This document shows positions 23,110-30,286 of a stretch of 43,690 nt of DNA, piece by piece. The first letter of the stretch is position 1. Each line of letters starts with the position of its first letter. A program made the position numbers and the translations under genes. Under the pieces are notes generated by a model that saw only the letters and a program-made list of their open reading frames with translations, was not told the DNA's origin and searched no databases. Origin of the DNA: Anaerolineae bacterium (GTDB lineage Bacteria > Chloroflexota > Anaerolineae > Anaerolineales > Villigracilaceae); the NCBI GenBank assembly GCA_030123675.1, contig JASJYH010000012.1:1-43690 (forward strand). The letters are read 5' to 3'.

Positions 23110-25737
23110 ATGTCTGATGCGGCCGAAGAAAACGATCATTCATCCCGAACAGCAGTTCTGGCGCACATCCAGGCTGCATTGCAAGGGAATTCCGAACTAA
23201 TCCGTTTGGGTGCTATCGCTGAATTACTCGAGCAAAAGTTCAGCAGCCCGGCAATCCTAAAAACACTCGAATATCTATCTCTTAAAGATAAAAGGCTGTC
23301 CGTCCGTAAGGCAGCCCAGCAGGCATTAAACTCCCCCACTCACCGTTACATCCATAGTCGCATAACCATAATCAAGAAAAAAGAACGGCAGACCATTCTG
23401 GCAGAAATTACCGATTGGGAAAGCCAGGGACTTATTGATAATAATCAGGCACATGTTATCCGCCGGCGTTATGATTTTGACCTGAAACCTACTCAACCTG
23501 AACAGCATGAAGAGACACCCAAGGGGACAATCAAAATGGATGCTGCTCTTGTAAATAAGGCGCCTAAAGCCGCTACCCAAGCAGAAACAGCTCGACCAAG
23601 CCTGACAGGTGCGCTCTTGAGTGAGAGCAGCATCAAAATAGCACTTTACCTGGGGGCATTCTTTGTGATTACAGCAGCGGCTATTTTGACTGCTATCGTC
23701 GAAGCTTCCCGCTTACCCATTCTTTTGGTGGCAACCACATTGTTCGCTGGTGGGGCGATTGCACTACGCAAGCGACTCCCTAACCCCAGCTTCGCCCTTT
23801 TTATTGTGTTCTCATTTCTATTACCTACCGATGCGAACGTACTAGCGGATGTATTAAATCTTTCTGATCCAGCCAATTCAGGCTATTGGTTTGGAGTTAT
23901 GGCATTAATGGCACTCATTTGGGGCTATAGCGCCTGGGTTTATAGTTCACGCTTGTTTAGTGTGGCTGCCTTTATCGCTTTAATCGTCTCGGTTACCCGT
24001 CTTGGAGAGACACTTGATGTTGAACCAGAAGTCTATTTAATACTGTTGAGCCTGACAACAATTTTAGGGCTTGGCGCAACTTTGCTGCTTAAGCGTTGGC
24101 AATCTGAAAAATTCAGCTTACCACTTTTTATCTCAGCCCAATTGGCACAAATTACATTGGGTGTGTATGCATTAATCGTTATTGCAATTCGTACAGAAGA
24201 TACAACCACTGCTTGGAATGTGGTCAGTGCTCTTTTCTGGTTGACGGTTGTGGGATTCTACATTCTAAGCAATTTTATCTTACCCTTTGGTTTATTCCCC
24301 TGGTTAGCTGGGGCAGCACTCTTCCCTGTTCCAATTGTTTTAATGATGGCGTTCGACGTAAAAGTTTCGGATCTCGCTACGGTTGTCTGGATATGGGGAT
24401 TAATCCTTGTGATCGCCAGTGAATATATTCGCCGAGTAAATAAGATAAGAACCCAACCATATGGCCTGCCAGTCTTGATTATTTCCATACCCGTATTGAT
24501 GACAGCTATGCTTATAGGTTTCAGCGAGGCTAATACATTGGGATTCACCTTTGCGTTGGCTTCTACTATCTTGTACACGCTTTTACAAATTCTAAAACCT
24601 CGTTGGTATGTTTGGGGTACAGCACTTTTTCTCGCACTAGTCGCGTTTTTCAGCTTTTTTGACCTGCCATTTATGAAAGACATAAATGTTTCTGCCGGAG
24701 TTAAATTTCTCGCAAGCAGTATTTTATTGCTATTACCTGATTTATTTTTCAAACCAGATTTCTCTACAAATAAATCCTGGCACTGGCCTTTACGAATATT
24801 CGGCAGCCTCATTGTAATTTTTAACTTCTCAATCATCCTGCCCCTGGTAGAAAAAAGTGCGGGAAACGCCTCCATTGCGTATAGCATTTACGCCCTACTT
24901 TTTATTGCATATACTTGGCGTTTTAAAATTGCCTGGATAGGTTATTTGGCGACTGCTTCTGCGGCTTTCAGTCTAACCTTCGCTTTGCAACATTACGACC
25001 TTGAAATTTGGCAATCTGCCTTAACAGGTTTGGCGCTGGTTTACTTTATAACTGGCTGGTTGATTAATAAACCTGCCGAGAAGTTGTCGAATGTGCTGCG
25101 ATATAGCGGGATAGGATTGGCTAGTCTGGTTTCCTTAATCGCTGGCTTTACCGTGGAAGAAGGCGAGCTAGCTGCCGCAATCCCCCCGGCCTTGTCCGCC
25201 ACAATGTTCACAGTTGAAGCTTATCTCCGCCGCAATGTTTGGTTAGGCTTTCCGGCTAACCTGCTTTATTTAATGGCTTATTTCATGTTGTTAGTCGGAT
25301 TAAATGTAGACGAACCACAATTTTTCTCTATAGCGATAGCGGCTTTGGGTTTACTCATGCATTATTTACTTATCCGCGCAGGCAGCCGCACGGGAGCCTT
25401 CATCACTGGCATGGGGTCTCAAATCATATTATTCAGTACAACATATATTCAATTCATATCGACAGAACGTTCGATTTTCTTTTGGGTAATTTTCTTGCAA
25501 ACGTTGGTTGTAATTGTTTACGGAAGTGTCATTCGTTCGCGCAGCCTGGTGGTAACCCCTTTGGTTTTCTTAGTCCTTTCTATTATTACAGGTTTATACG
25601 GTTTTCTAGAAGGATTTCTTCCAGTGGTTGTAATTGGCTGTACTGGCCTCGCCCTGCTCTTATTGGGTATATTCGCGGTAATATTGCGAGAAAGGATCAA
25701 ACAATTTAGCGACCGATTCAACGACTGGGGCGCATAG
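23110..25737 (+). CDS. Large multi-span membrane protein with HEAT-like and DUF2157-like N-terminus (875 aa)
   Basis: Residues 1-80 form helical repeats of HEAT type (SRTAVLAHIQAALQGNSELI, SVRKAAQQALNSP). Residues 92-122 (ILAEITDWESQGLIDNNQAH then VIRRRYDF) resemble the start of DUF2157 proteins. A linker follows, and from about residue 175 to 860 come roughly twenty or more hydrophobic helices with very short loops. The protein has no motif of a transporter family I can name. It is divergent from csoR, with a TATAAT at 23046-23051 but a poor -35. The ATG at 23110 follows GAGGA. It overlaps nothing; the sirtuin gene is convergent and ends one base away. Confidence 0.7.
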   Translation: MSDAAEENDHSSRTAVLAHIQAALQGNSELIRLGAIAELLEQKFSSPAILKTLEYLSLKDKRLSVRKAAQQALNSPTHRYIHSRITIIKKKERQTILAEITDWESQGLIDNNQAHVIRRRYDFDLKPTQPEQHEETPKGTIKMDAALVNKAPKAATQAETARPSLTGALLSESSIKIALYLGAFFVITAAAILTAIVEASRLPILLVATTLFAGGAIALRKRLPNPSFALFIVFSFLLPTDANVLADVLNLSDPANSGYWFGVMALMALIWGYSAWVYSSRLFSVAAFIALIVSVTRLGETLDVEPEVYLILLSLTTILGLGATLLLKRWQSEKFSLPLFISAQLAQITLGVYALIVIAIRTEDTTTAWNVVSALFWLTVVGFYILSNFILPFGLFPWLAGAALFPVPIVLMMAFDVKVSDLATVVWIWGLILVIASEYIRRVNKIRTQPYGLPVLIISIPVLMTAMLIGFSEANTLGFTFALASTILYTLLQILKPRWYVWGTALFLALVAFFSFFDLPFMKDINVSAGVKFLASSILLLLPDLFFKPDFSTNKSWHWPLRIFGSLIVIFNFSIILPLVEKSAGNASIAYSIYALLFIAYTWRFKIAWIGYLATASAAFSLTFALQHYDLEIWQSALTGLALVYFITGWLINKPAEKLSNVLRYSGIGLASLVSLIAGFTVEEGELAAAIPPALSATMFTVEAYLRRNVWLGFPANLLYLMAYFMLLVGLNVDEPQFFSIAIAALGLLMHYLLIRAGSRTGAFITGMGSQIILFSTTYIQFISTERSIFFWVIFLQTLVVIVYGSVIRSRSLVVTPLVFLVLSIITGLYGFLEGFLPVVVIGCTGLALLLLGIFAVILRERIKQFSDRFNDWGA

Positions 25738-25738
25738 C

Positions 25739-26482
25739 TCAGCCCCATACTGACTTCACCAGCGCTGGCAAAATCTCGCCTGCCATACCTTGCAAATAGT
25801 AATCCGCTTTTTCCGTCAGGGGAGTGGATTCCGTATTTATTTCCACAATCAGCGCTCCACGGGCACTTGCTGTTAATGCCAGCGAAGCGGCTGGATGTAC
25901 AACCCCCGATGTGCCAATTGAAAAATAAACCTGACATGCACGCGCAGCTTTTTCAGCTGCCTCAAGCATAGCCTGAGGCAAGGACTCGCCAAACCAAACC
26001 ACATCCGGACGTAACAGGCTTTTACAAATTTCGCATTTGGGAACTTCATCACCCGCTTCATTCCAAGCCTGAGCCTGCTGTCCGCACGAAGAACATTTTA
26101 CCCGCTGAATGTTTCCATGCAGCTCAATAACCTTTGGGCTGCCCGCCCTTTGGTGCAACCCATCGACATTTTGGGTAATCAGGCTAAAGTCCGGGATATG
26201 ACCCGCAATTTCCACAATGGCAAAATGACCGGGGTTAGGTTCCACATCCAAAACTTTATTTCGGCGCATTGCATACCAATCCCACACTAGCTTTGGATTG
26301 CGCATAAATGCTTCAGGCGTGGCCAGTTCAGTTGGTTTAAATTGCGACCACAAGCCAGTTTGGGTATCTCGAAAAGTTTGCAAACCCGACTCTTGTGAAA
26401 TACCTGCCCCTGTCAGAGCAACAACGCGATCCACTTTTCGCAATAATAGGATCAAATCTTTTTGAATACCCATCTTGATCAA
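25739..26482 (-). CDS. Sirtuin NAD-dependent protein deacylase, class III signature
   Basis: It removes acyl groups from lysine using NAD. NAD-binding motifs [15 protein letters not shown] (25-39) and TQNVDGLH (103-110), the catalytic His H122 (IELHGN) and four zinc Cys (C130, C133, C150, C153) are all present. In addition Y70-A-M-R73 in [10 protein letters not shown] matches the Tyr-x-x-Arg pair that lets SIRT5 and CobB take succinyl and malonyl lysine, so desuccinylase/demalonylase activity is likely in addition to or instead of deacetylation. Length (247) is normal. It is monocistronic or paired with the lipoprotein gene upstream. Confidence 0.95.
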   Translation of the reverse strand: MIKMGIQKDLILLLRKVDRVVALTGAGISQESGLQTFRDTQTGLWSQFKPTELATPEAFMRNPKLVWDWYAMRRNKVLDVEPNPGHFAIVEIAGHIPDFSLITQNVDGLHQRAGSPKVIELHGNIQRVKCSSCGQQAQAWNEAGDEVPKCEICKSLLRPDVVWFGESLPQAMLEAAEKAARACQVYFSIGTSGVVHPAASLALTASARGALIVEINTESTPLTEKADYYLQGMAGEILPALVKSVWG

Positions 26483-26499
26483 ATTATAGCTGTATTAAT

Positions 26500-27210
26500 T
26501 TATTGCTCTTCTTCAACCGGCTCACAATACTCCAGGGAGAAATAATCTCGGTAGACTTGAGAACGGCCCAAGGTTCGCAAGCTGCTGGTAGCTGCGACAA
26601 CCTGATATTGGACCCATGCATTTTTGAATTCATCGTAATGTGAAATATTCTCAGGTCTAATCCGATATGTATATTCACCCCCAGATCGTCTATTCATAAT
26701 TGCACCTCCACCCCATGCTGTGGATTGATTCCCACCTTTATCCACCAGGCGCAAAAACAGCAAAACGTAAGTAACCCTACGGTTGCCGGCAAGGCCCACC
26801 TTGAAGTCGACATATTCAGGTCGCCCTTCGCAATTCCCCCAATACAATGTTCTGTCACTAACAGATATCGAAGCAATTAATGATCCTTGCTCAACAACAT
26901 TAATAGATCTCAAGAATGGTGTTGCGGTTGGAATTATAGCGAATGTTGGGACAGCAAATTCAGCCTCAGATGAACCATCCAGTTCAATGAATGTGGGAGT
27001 TATTGTAATTGTAGGCGTGGAAGTGATCGTCGCTGAAGGAGTAGGTGTTAAAGCTTCTGTGGGTGTGGTTGTGATTGTGGGGGCTGAAGTCGGCGTAATA
27101 AGCAAAGCTGTAAATTCATCCATTGAGCAAGCCGTCAGGCTAACGGATATGATCAGGAAGCTCAAAGAAAAAAATTTCAGTTTGGTTACAAAATTCACAT
27201 ATTCTCTCAT
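26500..27210 (-). CDS. Lipoprotein with Thr/Pro-rich linker, hypothetical (236 aa)
   Basis: The signal sequence ends in a lipobox SLTAC with Cys28. After this comes a low-complexity linker (about residues 38-75) of T, P, S and I such as TPTPSATITSTPTITITPT, which is a common spacer in secreted Anaerolineae proteins. A folded C-terminal domain follows (about 105-232), beginning DRTLYWGNCEGRPEYVDFKV and ending VYRDYFSLEYCEP, with a likely disulfide between its two Cys. It looks like an Ig-like or other beta domain exposed at the cell surface. I do not recognise the domain. It is followed by the sirtuin gene with 17 bases between. Confidence 0.7.
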   Translation of the reverse strand: MREYVNFVTKLKFFSLSFLIISVSLTACSMDEFTALLITPTSAPTITTTPTEALTPTPSATITSTPTITITPTFIELDGSSEAEFAVPTFAIIPTATPFLRSINVVEQGSLIASISVSDRTLYWGNCEGRPEYVDFKVGLAGNRRVTYVLLFLRLVDKGGNQSTAWGGGAIMNRRSGGEYTYRIRPENISHYDEFKNAWVQYQVVAATSSLRTLGRSQVYRDYFSLEYCEPVEEEQ

Positions 27211-27402
27211 AATGTGATTTATGAAGACATTGAAAAAATAAGTTGAATATCAAATTTATGGATCATATATATTCCAAAGATATCACCAAGTATTAGAAAA
27301 ATCAATATGTAAGACCTGGTCAAATATATGTATGTCTAGTGGGTAGATATTATTATTACATTAGTGATTGATTAAGCATAAAATAGACATCATTAGTGAG
27401 CT
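27211..27402. other. AT-rich divergent gap
   Basis: Between two divergent genes. It is strongly AT-rich, with no clear promoter, hairpin or coding sense that I can support. Confidence 0.3.
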
Positions 27403-27942
27403 ATGACAAATATTACATCGCATTTACTCGAACGGGCCTATGAACTTGCCGAAAAAAAGAAGTTTAAGAATACTAAATTTATATTAGATTCTATTATATA
27501 CATAGATGCTAATAATGTAGAGGCCTGGCATTTGTACCTCCAGCTTTGTGTTGACCAGGATGAACGTGATTGGTTGGCAAACAAGATTTCAAGCTCTATT
27601 AAGATTACACCCAAAAACAAAATTCGGATTCTCGATTATTTCCAATACCTAAATAGAGAAACTGAACCTGAATTTCTAGGAAGTGAACCAATAAATAATT
27701 TATACTCGAAAAGTGCCAAAAAGTTGACCAAAATAACCCTTTTTCTAATCGCAATCGCGGTACTACTCATTAAATTAAATATCAATGATGGATTAATAAT
27801 TTTTATTATCTTACTTGAAATCAGCTATCTCATTCTAATTTGGCAGAATCCAACGGATAACTCAAAACACCCGAACTTCCTTACCCATGCAATGGAGATA
27901 GACGTGGTTTTCGACCAAGAAGATTATGAAATTAAGTATTGA
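27403..27942 (+). CDS. Hypothetical protein with TPR-like N-terminus and two membrane helices (179 aa)
   Basis: Residues 1-80 read as two helix pairs of TPR type (LLERAYELAEKKKFKNTKFI, AWHLYLQLCVDQDERDWL). Two hydrophobic helices follow (about 107-124 and 129-148, LLEISYLILIW), and then a short acidic tail ending DQEDYEIKY. The coding is AT-rich. The C-terminal half resembles the small protein at 28185-28424 in layout (two helices, LE...SY-LI-W, tail with ID and a final Tyr). The function is unknown. Confidence 0.6.
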   Translation: MTNITSHLLERAYELAEKKKFKNTKFILDSIIYIDANNVEAWHLYLQLCVDQDERDWLANKISSSIKITPKNKIRILDYFQYLNRETEPEFLGSEPINNLYSKSAKKLTKITLFLIAIAVLLIKLNINDGLIIFIILLEISYLILIWQNPTDNSKHPNFLTHAMEIDVVFDQEDYEIKY

Positions 27943-28184
27943 CATTATTATCTGATTAACACCCTTCCTAAAAAACCTTATTCTATTGGTTTCTTTATTG
28001 TTAAGAATTCCCTCAAAACTATGGCAACAATAAATTTGCTCTCTACAATCCTGAACGGTGAATTAGTCAAAATTGTGGTGATAATTACGGGTAGAAAAAT
28101 GGTCAATTTTACTCTCGCAAGTTTTTTGACACGTACCTATAATTGGAAAATAAATTGGTTATTTTTACGGATGGAGAAAATATT

Positions 28185-28424
28185 TTGAACAATTCATCAC
28201 AAACGCAAATATTACCCTTTAGAAAAATGTTTATCGTTGCCCTTATTCTTATTATTATTACATTTAGTGTATTTAAAGTGTTCCCAAACTTGGGGGCTCG
28301 AATTATTTCATTAGAAATCGCTTTACTCACATCCTATTTTTTAATAACTTGGAGAGCTTCAAAATCCGCAGCCAAACATAAAAAACAAGATAAAAAAGGT
28401 GGCATCGATTTTGAAGTGTATTAA
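28185..28424 (+). CDS. Small two-helix membrane protein (79 aa), hypothetical
   Basis: A TTG start at 28185 is preferred because GGAG lies eight bases upstream (28173-28176); the open frame itself runs back to another TTG at 28143. Two hydrophobic helices are seen (MFIVALILIIITFSVF, then IISLEIALLTSYFLITW), with a basic tail (KSAAKHKKQDKK) ending GGIDFEVY. It may be a distant relative of the C-terminal half of the protein encoded at 27403. The function is unknown. The weak start codon makes the call tentative. Confidence 0.45.
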   Translation: MNNSSQTQILPFRKMFIVALILIIITFSVFKVFPNLGARIISLEIALLTSYFLITWRASKSAAKHKKQDKKGGIDFEVY

Positions 28425-28622
28425 TAAGAATAAAATTAATCTTTGAGGAAATATTTAATAGGCAATTCAATATTGCTGTCACTTAAACAAATCACGAAAA
28501 TTAAACTTATAAAGAAAGAAGTCAATGATTCCAGATGGTAGGGGGATGAATGTTACTGTTCCAAAAAAAAAGATTTAAGTTAATCCATTATGTCCCTATC
28601 TAAAAATATGACAGGGGAATCT
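28425..28622. other. AT-rich gap before the diguanylate cyclase
   Basis: About 200 bases with no supported gene. An A run at 28562-28571 and scattered AT-rich stretches are seen, but no clear function. Confidence 0.3.
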
Positions 28623-28650
28623 GGTGGCCTATCTTTGTGATAGGGTGACC
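28623..28650. promoter_or_regulatory. Inverted repeat over the -35 region of the diguanylate cyclase gene
   Basis: GGTGGCCTATC and GATAGGGTGACC pair, with a perfect core CCTATC / GATAGG around TTTGT. It covers the -35 position of the promoter at 28635-28662 and so is placed where a repressor or activator would act. If transcription starts farther up it would be a hairpin instead. Confidence 0.4.
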
Positions 28651-28662
28651 TAATGATATGAT
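28635..28662 (+). promoter_or_regulatory. Possible promoter of the PAS-GGDEF gene
   Basis: TTGTGA (28635-28640), a 16-base spacer and TATGAT (28657-28662). Transcription would begin only a few bases before the ATG at 28671, giving a nearly leaderless message; in line with this, there is no ribosome site. Confidence 0.45.
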
Positions 28663-28670
28663 TTACGACT

Positions 28671-29585
28671 ATGATATCGATTCAAGGATTAGTTTCCCCG
28701 ATATTAGAAGAAATCTTACAGGGAATGTATGACGGTGTTTGTATTGTCGCTCCAGACAGGAAAGTTATTTTTTGGAATCAAGGCGCAGAGCGAATCACCG
28801 GCCGGCCATCTGGGCAGGTGCTGGGCATCATGATGGGAAGCGATATTCTACAACACTTAAATCAGAAGGGGTATCAGGTCGAAGATATGGATTGCCCCCT
28901 GACCGCCACCTTGTTAGATGGACAACCTCGTGAAGCAGAGGTCTACATGCGACACCTTGACGGTTATCCCATCCCGATCCAGGTCAAAACATTTCCGATT
29001 AAAAGCGATACAAAAAAAGTGCTCGGCGCCGCGGAAATATTCAGCGACAATCAAAATATCAAAAGACTGAAGAGACGCAAAGAAAGTATGGACCAAACAA
29101 CTGCCTACGATCCGCTCACTCTCGTTGGAAACCGAAAGCATTTGGAAAGCAAACTCAGAGCTGCTCTGCTTGAAAACCAATATAGCGGCCAACAATTTGG
29201 AATCCTCTTCATAGATATTGACCGCTTTAAATCCATCAATGACCAATTTGGTCATGTGTTCGGCGATAAGGTATTACACGCTGTCGCCAATACTTTACGG
29301 CACAACCTACGCGATACAGACACCTGTGGCCGCTGGGGTGGTGAGGAATTTTTGGGCATTATATTAGATGTAGATGAGCATGCCCTGAAAATTCTCGCAG
29401 AAAAGTTACGCTTGCTTGTCTCACAAGCCTTTGTAAACATTGGCGGAAAATCTTCATCGATAACTATTTCGATAGGTGCGACCCTTGCTAAACCAGGCGA
29501 CACAATCGATATGCTGGTCCACCGGGCTGATAAATTAATGTATCAAAGTAAATCCAAGGGCAGGAATCGTATTTCTATCGGTTGA
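28671..29585 (+). CDS. PAS-GGDEF diguanylate cyclase (304 aa)
   Basis: It makes c-di-GMP from GTP. A PAS domain occupies about residues 8-128 (GVCIVAPDRKVIFWNQGAER is its typical opening). The GGDEF domain (about 142-304) has IDIDRFKSINDQFGH, an active-site GGEEF at 223-227 and the inhibitory RxxD at 214-217 (RDTD), five residues upstream. There is no membrane helix, so it senses a cytosolic ligand or redox cue. It is the second diguanylate cyclase in the window; unlike the fusion at 2131-3789 it lacks a DNA-binding part. It precedes rpsO, which has its own promoter. Confidence 0.95.
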   Translation: MISIQGLVSPILEEILQGMYDGVCIVAPDRKVIFWNQGAERITGRPSGQVLGIMMGSDILQHLNQKGYQVEDMDCPLTATLLDGQPREAEVYMRHLDGYPIPIQVKTFPIKSDTKKVLGAAEIFSDNQNIKRLKRRKESMDQTTAYDPLTLVGNRKHLESKLRAALLENQYSGQQFGILFIDIDRFKSINDQFGHVFGDKVLHAVANTLRHNLRDTDTCGRWGGEEFLGIILDVDEHALKILAEKLRLLVSQAFVNIGGKSSSITISIGATLAKPGDTIDMLVHRADKLMYQSKSKGRNRISIG

Positions 29586-29621
29586 TTTTTTAGCTCGACC
29601 GATCAAAATCATAAGAAAATT

Positions 29622-29652
29622 TTGAAAACGACCCCTTATTTTCTGGTATAAT
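29622..29652 (+). promoter_or_regulatory. Promoter of rpsO
   Basis: TTGAAA (29622-29627), 19-base spacer, and a perfect TATAAT (29647-29652). It predicts an 80-base leader before the rpsO start. Confidence 0.6.
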
Positions 29653-29659
29653 CACGCAC

Positions 29660-29739
29660 CTTGACTGGACCTGCCCAACGGTGACTACTGTGGGTACGGA
29701 GACTTGCTAAATAATTTAGAAAGGAATAATGCATACGTC
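29660..29739 (+). promoter_or_regulatory. rpsO leader with possible hairpin and a six-codon upstream ORF
   Basis: TGCCCA and TGGGTA in the 29670-29700 part can pair around an ACGGTGACTACTG loop; S15 leaders often hold such structures that S15 itself binds. An ATG at 29729, seven or so bases after GAAAGGA, opens a six-codon frame that ends at 29747-29749, overlapping the rpsO start at 29740. Both are only candidates for autoregulation. Confidence 0.35.
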
Positions 29740-30012
29740 ATGCCACTGAACAAAAAAATCAAGACCAAAGCCATTAAGGAGTTTCATCGTCATGATAATG
29801 ACACTGGTTCTCCGGAAGTGCAAATTGCAATCTTAACCCGCCGCATTTCCCATCTAACCGAGCATCTACGCGAACACAAACATGATGAGTCTTGTCGTCA
29901 CGGATTGCTAAATATGGTTGGCCGACGGCGACGGATACTAACCTATCTGCAAAATTCGAATTACCCACGATATCTTAGCTTGACAGACGAGTTAGGACTA
30001 CGCAGAAAATAA
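29740..30012 (+). CDS. rpsO: 30S ribosomal protein S15
   Basis: S15 binds 16S rRNA and helps build the platform of the small subunit. The family core is clear: [33 protein letters not shown] and [17 protein letters not shown]. The ATG at 29740 gives the standard 90-residue protein. A TTG twelve codons earlier is in frame but would add residues not found in the family. It is followed by a terminator-like hairpin and then pnp, the usual bacterial order. Confidence 0.97.
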   Translation: MPLNKKIKTKAIKEFHRHDNDTGSPEVQIAILTRRISHLTEHLREHKHDESCRHGLLNMVGRRRRILTYLQNSNYPRYLSLTDELGLRRK

Positions 30013-30028
30013 GAGCTGGTTTAACCCT

Positions 30029-30052
30029 AAAGGCACGAGCGTTCGTGCCTTT
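30029..30052 (+). terminator. Hairpin after rpsO
   Basis: AAAGGCACGA (30029-30038) and TCGTGCCTTT (30043-30052) pair perfectly around GCGT. The T run is broken (TTTATAATATTT), so termination may be partial and allow read-through to pnp. Confidence 0.65.
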
Positions 30053-30110
30053 ATAATATTTAGAACCGCTGTCAGGAATTGAATAGTGCTGGTAACAAAA
30101 TATGAGGTTA

Positions 30111-30248
30111 CCGCCGCTCTTCAGTCCCTGACTGGGCGGAAAGTTTTTCAAGGGGCTTACCCTACTTGATTCGATTGCAGCACAGCACAGCCATAACAAG
30201 TACGCGAGCAGAACGTACTCCCTCGTCGTTAAATTCCCTGCGCTGCAA
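30111..30248 (+). promoter_or_regulatory. Structured leader upstream of pnp
   Basis: Three nested or successive hairpins are seen: CCGCC / GGCGG (30111-30115 and 30135-30139) with CAGT / ACTG inside; an 11-base long-range stem TTGCAGCACAG / CTGCGCTGCAA (30175-30185 and 30238-30248, one mismatch); and within the latter AGTACG / CGTACT (30199-30204 and 30214-30219). The pnp message in other bacteria is controlled by cleavage of such a leader hairpin, so an analogous role is a fair guess. There is no coding sense here. Confidence 0.5.
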
Positions 30249-30286
30249 GCCAATATGTAGTTAAAAGCCTCCAACAGGAGATATAA

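Noticed and set aside
28580-28670. c-di-GMP riboswitch before the diguanylate cyclase
   Set aside because: The conserved GEMM core elements are not present, and the predicted promoter leaves almost no leader RNA.
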